A stretch of DNA of 64,000 nucleotides. Source: Entonaema liquescens. Taxonomy: Eukaryota > Ascomycota > Sordariomycetes > Xylariales > Xylariaceae. Below, piece after piece: positions 13,644 through 24,757 of this stretch. The first letter of the stretch is position 1, and every line of letters starts with the position of its first letter. The stretch covers positions 2,480,001 through 2,544,000 of the forward strand of contig CADCSX010000023.1 of NCBI GenBank assembly GCA_902805475.1. Direction: 5' to 3'. A model generated the notes under the pieces. It did no database searches, had not been told where the DNA came from, and saw nothing but the letters and a program-made list of their open reading frames with translations. The position numbers were made by a program, and so were the translations under genes.

Positions 13644-14712
13644 ATGGTCGTCAAGGTCGGCATCAACGGATTTGGCCGTATCGGCCGTATCGTCTTCCGC
13701 AATGCCGTTGAGCACGAGGATATCGAGGTCGTTGCCGTTAACGATCCCTTCATCGAGACTCACTACGCTGAATACATGCTGAAGTACGACTCCACACACG
13801 GTATCTTCAAGGGAACCGTCTCCTACGAGAGCGATGGCCTCATTGTCAACGGCAAGAAGGTCAAGTTCTACCAGGAGCGTGACCCCGCCAACATTCCCTG
13901 GAAGGAGACTGGTGCCGACTACATCGTCGAGTCGACCGGTGTCTTCACCACCACTGAGAAGGCCAAGGCTCACTTGAAGGGTGGTGCCAAGAAGGTCATC
14001 ATCTCTGCCCCTCTGCTGATGCCCCTATGTACGTCATGGGTGTGAACGAGAACACCTACGACGGCTCTGCCGACGTTATCTCTAACGCCTCTTGCACTAC
14101 CAACTGCCTTGCTCCCTCGCCAAGGTCATCCACGACAAGTACACCATCATTGAGGGTCTCATGACCACCATCCACTCCTACACTGCCACCCAGAAGACCG
14201 TCGATGGTCCCTCCAACAAGGACTGGCGAGGTGGCCGTACTGCTGCTCAGAACATCATTCCCAGCAGCACTGGTGCCGCCAAGGCCGTCGGTAAGGTCAT
14301 CCCCGACCTTAACGGCAAGCTTACCGGCATGTCCATGCGTGTCCCTACTGCCAACGTCTCCGTTGTCGACTTGACTGCCCGTATCGAGAAGGGTGCCACC
14401 TATGATGATATCAAGGCCACCGTCAAGGCCGCCGCTGAGGGTCCTCTTAAGGGTAAGTTTTACATCCGAACATGATAACTTGTAACCAGAAGCTAATATC
14501 TTGTACTAGGTGTTCTTGGTTACACCGAAGATGCCGTTGTCTCCACTGACTTAAACGGCAACCCCAACTCTTCCATCTTCGATGCCAAGGCCGGTATCTC
14601 TCTGAACAACAACTTCGTCAAGCTTGTCAGCTGGTATGACAACGAGTGGGGTTACAGCCGACGTGTCCTTGACCTCATATCCTACGTCGCCAAGGTCGAC
14701 GCTGGCAAATAA
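13644..14712 (+). CDS. gpd: glyceraldehyde-3-phosphate dehydrogenase (two frameshifts, probably sequence errors)
   Basis: Cytosolic glycolytic GAPDH oxidises and phosphorylates glyceraldehyde-3-phosphate with NAD+. Visible hallmarks are the N-terminal NAD-fold VGINGFGRIGR, the catalytic-cysteine block NASCTTNCLAP (read in the middle frame), IHSYTATQKTVDGPS, and SWYDNEWGYSRRVLDL near the C-terminus. Exons are 13644..14452 and 14510..14712, with a 57-nt intron (GTAAGT...ACTAG). The frame breaks twice: one C is missing from the run at 14008-14011 and one from 14113-14115. Restoring both gives 337 codons, the normal length, so protein and splice sites are otherwise intact. ATG 13644 is used; the frame extends two codons upstream only through a GTG. 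I read these as homopolymer errors in the assembly, since inactivating this enzyme would be very costly unless a second copy exists. Confidence 0.93.
14453..14509 (+). other. intron of the GAPDH gene
   Basis: GTAAGT donor, GCTAAT-type branch and ACTAG acceptor. It is a phase 1 intron within the glycine codon of ...PLKG|VLGYTED. Confidence 0.9.
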
Positions 14713-15258
14713 TCTCCTATAATGTAATGATTGGAAGCTCTGACGGCGTTAAACAAAAACGTGCGGGTGGGTTTTCGTCCAAGTAATGACTGCCAAGGAA
14801 CATGGCTGGGCTCGATTGAGCAGTACGACATTATTATGATTCATCATAGATAAATGAAATAAATAAAAAAAATCATCTTCATATTGAGATACTCGATATA
14901 CTGTGGCTGTGAAATTGGTTACACTGCATGATGGGCATATAAATCATACCTTGTTCCATTGCTACGCAATTACCGAAGCCTCTATATCCTGGGTACATTG
15001 ACAGTAGATCAAGTTTGAGCTCATGCGAAAGAAGTAGTAATTGTAACTCCGAAAAGTTTCAATATTGCAACCCGCTTACGCCGATGTACCTATGATACAC
15101 GTTTATATCGTAAATTACTCATCCGGTAGTAGTAAGTAATAATAATAGTAGTAGCTTGCTTGGCCTGTCTCTCTCGTTTTCGCCCAAGCTACCAGCTTTT
15201 GGTATCCCATGTAACGCCACTGAAAAGGGGGGAAAGAAACAAAACACCTAAATTACGC
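14713..15258. other. convergent 3' flank of GAPDH and RVB2
   Basis: No gene was found. The stretch holds the 3' UTRs of the two convergent genes, including tandem AATAAA signals on the plus strand at 14858-14867. Confidence 0.7.
14858..14867 (+). terminator. overlapping AATAAA polyadenylation-type signals of GAPDH
   Basis: Two overlapping AATAAA hexamers lie about 146 nt after the GAPDH stop codon in an A-rich context, a plausible distance for 3' end formation. Confidence 0.45.
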
Positions 15259-16848
15259 TCAGCTAATCTCCATGGCGTCACCTCCGGCAGCGTGGCCATT
15301 GGTCGCTGCTAGATCGACGATACCGTCGTCACCAATTAGTCGCTTCTCTGACTGGTTCACGAACCCGACGCTTCGGGTCGGGTCGTAGAAGAGCTTGAAG
15401 CTGCGCTGCACATCTTCTACGGAAACTTGCTTGGCCTTGCGCTTGGCGCAGACGAGTTGGGAGGTCGTGATTAAGTTACTCGCGTACCGGAGGCCGGCTT
15501 CCTGGCCGATTTTTGTTAGTAAGGCTAGAGCATCGGCGGAGACGTCGATCTCTTCCTCGGTGGCGCGGAGGCCGAGAATCTGGCGGATTTCGTCGGGCGA
15601 GTAGGGTTGCGTCTGGATGATGACGACCCGGTCGAGGAAGTCGAGGGGTAGACCATGAGGACTGCGGTAATCAGTACCGCGGATCTTGGAGTGTCCGCGG
15701 TTGCTAGCCATAATGACGATGGGGGCGAGATCGACCTCGAGCGCGCGGTTGATATAGCTAAAGCACTCGATATCTAGCATGTGTACCTCATCGATGAAGA
15801 GTACACCAGGCACAATCTCGGCTTTACCCTCTTCCTTCCACTCGCCAACTTTAGTGTCGATCTGGTCGCGGATCTCACTGCGGATCTCGCCTGTGTCACC
15901 GCTGAAGAGAGCCAGGAAACCTTGGGTACGCGAGTTGATAACGTCGATCTCATGCAGGGTGACAGTGTGAACGACTTCCTTGCGCTTCTGCAACTCACCG
16001 TCCGGGCACTGTAGGAACTTTGTGTCGACGCCCATGGCGTCGTAATCACGGCTACGGGCGTAACTGCGCCCTAGCTTGGTGATCTTGCCGGAGCCCTTAT
16101 CAATAGAGATGATATCGCCTGCCATGACGCGCTCCTTAGTCATGGCATCGATCATCTTGGCGCCCATATCGTAGACCGCCTCCATGTCCGTCGTCTTGAT
16201 AGTAAGCTTGCCTTGCTTAGCGCCGCCCGTCACGCTGCGGTCGATTTGGATCTCGACGACTTCGCCCTCCATGATCTCGGATTCTTCCTTGATGCGCACG
16301 CCGATCGACTTGCGGAAGGCTTGTGTGAGGGCCTCGGTCTTGGACATCTCCAGCGAGAAGATCTCGGACGAGGCTAGGGATGTGAAGGGAACGTCGGGGC
16401 CGAGCGATTGCGCCATGCCCATTGCGATGGCCGTCTTACCCGTGCTGGATAGTTGCTTGCGGTCAATGGCGATTCTATGGAGGCGATGGAAGTATACAAT
16501 AATAGCTTTTAGCTTACCTTGGAGGTCCGGCAATGAGAACCGCTCTTCCAGCAATCTTCCCTACCTTAATCATTTCTAATATGACGGCCGCCGCCTTTCG
16601 CGCCTTCTCCTGGCCGACAAGGCCTTGCGACGCCGAGCGAGGTTCTAATGTATCTGCATCTACGCCAAGGCCTCTGATATGCGAATGCGCCGCGATGAGG
16701 TTCAGGCCTCGCAGCTCTTTGGTCTCGCCGACGGTCACGACGGGCTGTATGTTTCCACCATATTGATTAGCTCTTGAAGCTCCATTTCTCGTTTATTATC
16801 GGTTAAAGAAAAAGTTTTTATTTTGGAATGGTTACTTACAGCAGCCAT
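15259..16848 (-). CDS. RVB2: RuvB-like AAA+ ATPase 2 (Rvb2/Reptin)
   Basis: Rvb2 is a nuclear AAA+ ATPase that forms hexameric rings with Rvb1 in the INO80, SWR1 and R2TP complexes. Three exons (16848..16840, 16744..16518, 16444..15259) give 473 residues, the usual length. The first exon is only nine bases (MAA), joined by a 95-nt intron to PVVTVGETKELRG. The second intron (73 nt, GTAAGC...TCCAG) splits the serine of the Walker A motif GPPSTGKT (about residues 76-83). Walker B is LFIDEVHML near residue 295, followed by the sensor region MASNRGHSKIRGT. LIAAHSHIRGLG and GVRIKEESEIMEGEVVEIQID separate Rvb2 from Rvb1. It is convergent with GAPDH. Confidence 0.95.
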
Positions 16849-18666
16849 TTTGGAGGATTCGGTTTCAATTCCTCGGGGATAACGTGTTTGTAGCTTCGGA
16901 GTTTCTCGTCTGGCGTAGGTTCCTCTTTGCTAGTTGAATCTTCGAAGCTTCCCAGAGGTTTATTAGTTTAAATCGCAGCTCTGGAAAATTGGACGCGTTA
17001 CATTGGTACGCAGCTTACCTATTGTACGGTATCGTTATCTTATCTGCTTATCTTGGTAAGTTCCAGTGGCTCAACGGACCGAGTACGTGTGGCTAGATTG
17101 GACTGGAAACAGTCTTCCGAGTGGCTTATCGTGCTCGATGACTTTAAGCTTAGGTACTCGTGGGGGTGTAACATAAGTTACAAGGCAACTATAGGGGTAC
17201 GCGAAGTTATATAATTGAGACGCTCTTGATTGGCTGTTAGCGACTAAGTCCTGCAGTGGAACATTGACACAGTCTGACAACGGATACCCTACCCCACTCA
17301 ACTTAATTCTGATCGTGCTACTGATCACCGATATTTTGGTTGAATAACCAATATAATCCAGGTACGATACTTAAGTACGTAGGCTAAAATCTTACAGCTT
17401 TAAGCCATTGCGTCGAAAAAAGCAATTATATCATGGGCCGGGTTTATTTCTGCTCGTTCCTCCGCCACTTTCGATCAGTTTACTTATCGCGTTTCATCGC
17501 GTCGATCTCTCACTTATATACTCACATCCAAACATTAAACAACTTATACATCGGATGTTGGGAGCGACTCGATTTGTTTTCTCTTTTTCTTTTCGTCGAT
17601 AATAATAGTAAAACCACGCGTATTTTATTAAAAAGCTATACGTCTCTTCCATAAAATTTATCTAGCGCTTAAACAACTGCCGATTATTTTATATTTGACT
17701 GGTTGGTTTACATATTTTTTTCGTGATCCATACCTATAGATACTCCGTGTACTTGGCTCGGTTGATAACTCACCAACATAACTAACAACGCATATACTTA
17801 TTGACCCACCCACCGCTCTTCCCCCTTCTCCTTATGTATACTTGTCAAGTCGTAGATGCCCGTAGAGGGAAAAGTTAATCGCTAACAGGCAGTTAAATTA
17901 GCTACGTGCACACACCAAGCGCTAACAGCGCTAAGAGTCTAATCACTTTAACAACTGCAACTGCAACCGCTGCCGTTGCCGCTCCTACTCCTGTTGCTGC
18001 CGCTACATATGTACTTCTGCCGATACGATATATATTTTTACAAAAGCACAACCCACCAACCTGTTTCTTCCCAACTTTCTCTTACTTACATCCTATCTTG
18101 TTTAATAAAGCTCGATTATCGCCTTCATTAGACGGCGGCGACTATTATCTGCTCGCATGGGATTTAAACCCGAGACTTCATCTCAGTAACGGATCCTTTA
18201 AAGATTGTGTGCCCGGTTTTGATTCGCGTTTACTCCAGTTTCTCTTAAAAATCCTTCTGCAAACAATGCCTATTACCTAATGCACCACGACTCCGGAGTT
18301 GAAAAAAAAAAAACATCAGGTTATAAGGCGTTTTAGTATCTACTTAGGTAGGTACTTATTGTGCCTCGCTGTGTTTTTTTTTTTTTCTATTCGAGTTCAA
18401 GACTGCTTGTTCCCGCTTGCATCTGGTTTATAGTTGCCAACTATCCAAGCTTCTCGCTTAGAAGAGACAACCCAACCTGAATAGACCAGAGCAATAATCT
18501 TTCCAAGGCAATGACAGCGTCGTACGTGGATGGGTTATCAGAAAGTTGCAGTATAAATTGCAAGAGTTGGGGGAGCTGCCAGTGGATAATGTTTCCCTGG
18601 TTAACAAGATAAACACGGATTGCCTTAACCAATATCAGCCAAGTTGATTTTTTTTTCCTATTCATT
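16849..18666. other. divergent intergenic region, RVB2 and coiled-coil gene
   Basis: About 1.8 kb with no supported gene. It contains promoters in both directions. A 124-codon Ala/Thr-rich frame at 17906-18280 shows no recognisable domain and no splice support. Poly(A/T) runs occur near 18301 and 18375. Confidence 0.6.
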
Positions 18667-20870
18667 ATGTCACACCCACGGATTAGAGCAACTGGTTACG
18701 ACGATGAGCGGCGTCGGTCATATAATAGTGACTCGTACAAACGACCAGATGAAAGGCAAACCTCCCGTGACTATTCCCGTGATCCTAACAAGGAGTTCGA
18801 TCGGGATCGGGATCGGGATCGCAACATGGCTGCAGGCCAACGCGACACGGCCAACGCGAAAGATACCCGAAGTCCGCGCGGCAGCAGAAGAGAGATGGAT
18901 AAACCAAAGGAGCTTCAAATAGACACAAGGGTTCCCACCGGTCCTAGGCGGGCTGTGTCCGATGCCTATTCCCCTGCTAGTGGTCCGAATAGCCTTCCGG
19001 CTTCAAGTACTCGCCCAACCCCGACTGAGACGGGTGAGTTTTTAACTTTCTCTAATAATCTGGAGAGGCCACTGATTAGTCTAACATGAAAATAGTACCC
19101 AATAGTGGTGTAAGAGCAACTAGACCATGCAGCCCAGTAGCCGCACCAATCATCCCGAAAACTAAGGACCCTAAGTTACAAGAACTTTTTGAAGTCATAT
19201 ATAAGTGGAATGAAGCTTCACAAAGTCGCACGCTTATGAAATTACGGAAAGCCCAACTCTTGCGCGAGGACAGTCGTCGTCAGAGCGAACTTACCAAAAT
19301 AGCTAGCAAAGTCAATGATTATGCGCCGTACTCAGAATTCCAGCGACGATTCGACGAAAGCGGAAAGTCGGAACTGGATGAAATCTCGACGAAGTTCACT
19401 AAACTCGATCATCAATTTGCAGAAGCCTTGGAAAAGGTTGTGTCTTCCATAGCATCCTCCAAATCACAGGTAGCGGAGAGCACACCAATCCAAGCACTAG
19501 AAGCCAAATTTGCCGAATTCCAAAAGCAAATTTCCGATCAGCAAAAGCAAATATCAGAGGCCAATGCTCAGATTCAGGTCTTACGTAGTGATGGAGAAAA
19601 ATCAGCCCAGGCTTTCAATAGTCTAGATAAAGATTTCAAGGTGTTGAAGTCTGATTATAATGTTCTCCAATCCGAAAACTTGCAACTCAAGAAACAGGTT
19701 GCAGATCTCGATTCTCTTAAGAAAATCCAAGATGACTTGAATCAATTAAAGAAGGATCTTGGAGCCTTTACAAACAGGGTGGATGATGTCGAGGGGAAGG
19801 TTGCCGCCTTTATGGGAAAAGTTGAAGATCTCGACATGGAAACCTACAACGAGATATTAGAGACTTGGATTGACCACGATTTCAAAAGCAAAGTCTTCTC
19901 GAACGAAAAGACGATTATAGCTTTGCGTCAAGATCTTACTTCTTTCCAAGGGACAGCCATGTCTCATTTCGAGAAGAATAACTCTTTCATTCAAGAAACG
20001 CGGAAGTTTATGGAGGGTGTTGAAAATTCCCGAGCAGCCGTGTCGCAACTAAACACTGAGACATCGGTAGATCAACAGGCACAGAAAGCTTGGATTGAAA
20101 ATAAGCTGGATGCATTTAAGAAAGTTATGGAGAAGACGGTTGCCAGTTCTGGTGATCTTTGCGCCGACTTGGTCGATGAAGTAGGAGCTCGCGTTGATAA
20201 AGTTGAAGCGGCTGTTAAAGCCCTTGAGCAGTTGTCTCATTCGAAGGACCCAGAAGAGACGATGCAAATTAGTAAGCTGGTACGGGTCGGAGAAGAGCAG
20301 CGCGCTGAGTTAGAGGACTTACAGGCTCGCCTTAAATCCATTGAGGCCGAAGGGCTTGGTCCGCAACTTAACTCGCTCGTCGTCAGGTTGGCTGATGCAG
20401 AGAAAGGTGTACGCCATCTTCAGCAGAGCAATACTGCTTGGGGAATGGCCGGCTCTGACACTATTATAAATGCCATTAAATCAGACGTGGAGGACGCCAA
20501 AAAGAGATTCGATGCGCTTGAGTTTAGCATCCGGACGCTGGATAGTCAGTGGGCAAACCTCAACTCACGGCAAATGGCGGTTCATATCTTGCAACACCTC
20601 GAGTCTCACGGGCAGAGAAATGAAGGGCGAATTACTAGCGTCGAGAAGGATGTCAAAGAGTTAAAAGACAAGGTTACCCTTATCGAGCATAATATCTCTT
20701 TATTGAGAGATCCTAAATATCTTACAACGATTATGAAAGCTACTCCACCATTAGGAAAGCGACCAGCTTCTCCCGGATCGCCGGCCGAGGACCCGTCGAA
20801 GAAAAGAAAGCTGGATACAAAAGGCCAACCGCAGACAGGATCAGCCACCACCCAAGCACCCACTGTCTAA
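18667..20870 (+). CDS. coiled-coil protein with basic N-terminus and C-terminal nuclear signal
   Basis: Not recognised as a named family. Exons 18667..19033 and 19096..20870 are joined across a 62-nt intron (GTGAGT...AATAG, phase 1), giving 713 residues. Residues 1-130 are disordered and Arg/Asp-rich, with a run of RD dipeptides from a GGGATC hexamer repeat. From about residue 145 to 680 the chain is almost continuous heptad-type helix (for example KKQVADLDSLKKIQDDLNQL), predicting a long rod or oligomeriser. The C-terminus is Pro/Ser-rich with a KKRKLD nuclear-localisation-like motif. The first exon has the ATG in good context and the splice restores one frame. A nuclear structural or scaffold role is inference. 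It is convergent with PTH2. Confidence 0.8.
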
Positions 20871-21517
20871 TTATGGGCACGAATTCGCATCACTTTGACC
20901 AACGCATCGTCGCCGAGATGATTTTCCAGGGCTTGGGCGATGGAAGTCGAGACAAGGAATAGTTCATACGGAACTTATATCAAGATCCAGGTCTCTATTT
21001 CCTATGTTCACCGCACGGCGTCTGTGCTATGCAAAACCAGGGCATATCCCTACGATTCAGATACAGTTGGGGACTCACCTTCCATTTGTTCGAGTTACTG
21101 CGTTAGATAGACGCATTGTTAGAATACCCTTTGTATTGATGTGGCCAAGGCAGGCGTTTCAAGAAGAAAAAGTAGGCTAGAGGCCGAGATAAACGACAAG
21201 GGAAGGTCTGCAAAGATCCAGTAATATGGAGGGTTATGTGTGTATGCGTAGAGTTTAGAGCTCCTTCTCGCAGATCAGGCGAGTCTCACAACTCAGAGGG
21301 GAGATTAATAAAACCGCGAAGGGTAAAACAATGGCCCGACTTTCTTGCCTTTTTTTCAGACTCCAAACTATATGCACTTTTATAAGTAATCCATAGGTGT
21401 CCGCCTGTGGGTATATTTTGCGCTCCTAAAGTATTCCGTACTGCCCATATCTATATGCACCCGTTATATGCCAATCATGCTCGTGTCATGCCACATGAAG
21501 TCTGTATAGAAACCCTA
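20871..21517. other. convergent 3' flank of the coiled-coil gene and PTH2
   Basis: No gene found; 3' untranslated regions of two convergent genes. An AATAAAA signal-like stretch occurs near 21307. Confidence 0.65.
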
Positions 21518-22348
21518 TCACAACAATTTGAGCCCCCCGGTAACGTTATCGACGAGACTCTTGGGAGCGGGCCCGACACCTAGAACCGTTAGGCTGCCGG
21601 GGTCAATCTGGGTGCGGCCAGCATCTTGTATGACTTCGGCGGTGATACCTAGACTGCGCGCCTTGCTCATCAGCTCTAGCAGCTCGCTCTCCGACTTCAC
21701 CTGCACGGCGATCTTGGCTTGTCCCCGACGCTCCCAGCGCTGGAGTAGTCGTGCCTCGGGTGATGAGGGGTTTCGTTGCGCGGCGCGGGTGAGGGTTTTG
21801 TAACAGGCTAGGGTAGCGTGGGAGCATTGTGCTGCTATTTTGCCTATTTGGTGAGAGGTGTGTTAGTAGGCACCTGCCGCTGAAACCAGTAGAACAAGGC
21901 TTGATAGGAGGCAGATAGCCGCGCCATCATCACTAGGGTTAAACGAACCTTTCGTCATGCCTAAATCCGTCCGCACGGCTAGGACTAACTTGCACTCCTC
22001 GTTCGCGGAGCCTTCGGCTACGGTCTGTGCAGGGGCGGCCTTGGCCTCGTCTGCCTTGCGAGCCTTCTTTGCCTTCTTCGGTTGGGAGGCCTTCAGGCCG
22101 TCTCTGCGGTCGGCTTCCTCGCCGTTCGCCCAGTTAGGCGCGTGGTCGAGGACCGTGTCATCGTCGATGTCGGATTCTTCGCTCTCGAGCGGGTCGGTGT
22201 AATTACTGGCTCGCTGGGAGGCTAGCGACGGGGAGATGAAGAGGTACCCGCGCACCGAGTACATGCCCAGCAGGAAGCCGGATATGAAGACTACGACGCT
22301 GGTGGAGAGGAGGAGGGAGGTTGGCACTACGGCGGGTTTGTCTGCCAT
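21518..22348 (-). CDS. PTH2: peptidyl-tRNA hydrolase 2, membrane-anchored
   Basis: Pth2 releases tRNA from prematurely terminated peptidyl-tRNA. Exons 22348..21949 and 21843..21518 are joined over a 105-nt intron (branch ACTAAC, acceptor AATAG), giving 241 residues. The donor is a non-typical GTTCGT. An N-terminal hydrophobic segment (about residues 11-35, LLLSTSVVVFISGFLLG) fits the outer-mitochondrial-membrane anchor known for fungal Pth2. A Lys/Ala-rich acidic linker follows. The catalytic PTH2 fold starts at CKLVLAVRTDLGMTKGKIAAQCSHA, broken here by the intron inside TKG|K, and ends with QDAGRTQIDPGSLTVLGVGP. The family call is secure; localisation is inferred. Confidence 0.93.
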
Positions 22349-24757
22349 TTTGGGAGGATGGGATGGGATGGAGGTATATGGGATGAGTGTCGGTATAGAG
22401 GAAGACTCTTGGGTGTATCTCTTGTATTGATATTGTTACCGATCCATAGGTAGAAATTGTGTGATTTTAGATTGAGTAGGTAGCTACCTAGGTAGTTGGA
22501 TGGGAGATATGTGGGTTTTATCGTTGGAGTTTTTCCAGATTAATAAATTTATAATATGAGGCTGACAAACTTATAAGACCTGCAGAGGCTGGGATCTTGA
22601 ATTAAAAAAAAAGGTTTAAGATCTGACGATAAAAGATGTAATATTTGAAGCAACCCCACATCAGCCTTGCGTTCCCATGTGAGCTCATGTGAGCCGTGCC
22701 CAGGTCCTGCCTTACTACGTTAGATATGTACAAAGTAGATATGTATGTACAAAGTTGCAACCCATGCTGTCCCTGCTTCCCCTGCTTTGCCGGCGGCTCT
22801 GATTTGCTAAATCCACACCCTTCTCTTTTTTTATGTTTAGGTATGTTTCTATCTCGGGTTTGTACATCGAACATTAAACATTACATAGTAGAACATTTCG
22901 GAAGTTGGAATCGTTAACACACGTGGTCCGATTCATGAGGCATGAGGTATAAATCAAAACCGTCCTACCAACGATTTCGCACCCAAAAGAGAATTGCACG
23001 TTGTGCCGCCTATCAGAAGAGATATATCTTTCGCTTACCAGAGAGTTATGTTTCGTGCATATCGGAGATGTAGAACTCGGCAGAAAGAAACATTAGCAAG
23101 CGTCAGGACTGCTTTTCGATGCGGGTTTCCCTGCTGTACAATCCGTAATCGGTTAGGTACACGTAGATATGGCAGATAGGGTAGTAGTCGGGTGCATGTG
23201 TTAATGATGCGATGTTAGTGGCAGGAAGAGTTATTCTGGTGTCCTATCAAATCATTCCGATGCATGGAGGTGGGGATTTCCTCAGCTGGTACCGAACAAG
23301 GTAAGGGAGGGTAAAATGTGTTCTATCGTTCTATCTATGGTCGGATAAGCCACAATAAGCCACATTAGAATCCCGTCTAAATGTAAAGAGGGTAAGAGGT
23401 AAGAGGTAAGAGGTCAGAGAGGGAAGAGAGGGAAGACGGACGTTAGGTAGGGTAAGTACGCCAAAGTACGCCAGTACGTAAGGTTAGTGGCCTTTCCCCG
23501 ACATTTTTATTATGTATGAAATGTCAAGCAGGAAACGACCAGCCGCCACACACACACACACACAATAAAGGAAACTGGGGGGTTAGATCCAAACTGGGGG
23601 TTCCATCTTTGCCCGTGAGCCCGCGTTCGCCTACCCCGTTTAGAGCCACCTCTGCTACTATCCGGTCCCTTCACCATCGCTGAAGGCGCGAGTTTGACCC
23701 AAGTAAAACCCAAGTAAACCCAAGTAACCCAAGCATCCGTACTGGAAACATCCCTGCATTTTTATTGTGTAGCGTACAACTCCGTCCCCTACCTACCAGG
23801 CTCTAGCTACCTAGGCCTGCTACCGCCTGCTACTACGACGGGTTCGGTGTTCACCCACTTCACCAAACTTCTTCCCGCTGCCGATCATCACGCATCATCT
23901 GCAACAACAATAGTCATCAGTACGCAGACTTACTTTTGACTTCCCCGACACTCTTTGTTCCTATTTTCCTTTCTTTCACCTGACGAGCCTCATCACCAGC
24001 CCCCTTTTCCCATTCATAATAACATTTTATCCGTTGCTTACGTTTTCATATATTATTATTATTATTTTACTATTATTTTATTCTTTTCTTCCAATCTTGT
24101 AATCCTTCGCCGACGCGAACCACATTTTGACGAGCGATGCGCCGGGCCGAATGTCACGAGGATTTATTAGAGGCTGGATAAAACAGCAAATGATGTCTAC
24201 GCGACAACAGTAACTTGTGTCTACTTGTCTACCTATTGTGTATTCCATTGTATTTTACGGGCTTGAGTTTAAGGGTGTGCAAAAAGTGCGAAGGGTAGAC
24301 CGAGCGTTACCATCGCACCCAACTTTGACCAACTTTGAGGTCAGTCAATAAAACTCCCATTAAAGGTACTTTGGTCACTATCTTTTTTATTGTACACATC
24401 CCCATAATTTCCAATTCAGCCAATGCTTTGTCGAATTGGCTTGTCGTCGCCCATTGCTTCGAGGAAATAACACGTCAAATCATTGTTCGATCTTTTGGAT
24501 CATACGTTCTTCCCATTCACCTATTATACAAAAGTCAACTAAAGACCGGAAATACAAATACTAAACTCTAACTTTTTATTTTAGAAATTCTCCGTCTTAT
24601 CGCTGCGCCCTGGAACCTGATGAAACCTTCAACAACATATACCGACTCATACCGACCCTACATAATTCGCATCTGTTACCGCAACCGCGCTTCCTTTCAT
24701 GATTCCTAGCACCAGGTTCGCGTGCAACGTTTCCAAGTTGCATGAACAAAGAAAACC
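22349..24757. other. divergent intergenic region with microsatellites
   Basis: About 2.4 kb without a supported gene. It includes an exact TACCTAGGTA palindrome (22485-22494), a GTAAGAG purine repeat near 23392-23420, a (CA)9 run (23547-23564), an ATT repeat near 24050-24068, and a pyrimidine-rich leader for the downstream gene. Confidence 0.55.
23547..23564. repeat. (CA)9 microsatellite
   Basis: Nine uninterrupted CA dinucleotides in intergenic DNA. Confidence 0.9.

Noticed and set aside
17906..18280. 124-codon Ala/Thr-rich frame in the RVB2 upstream region
   Set aside because: No domain, no splice signals, composition typical of chance frames.
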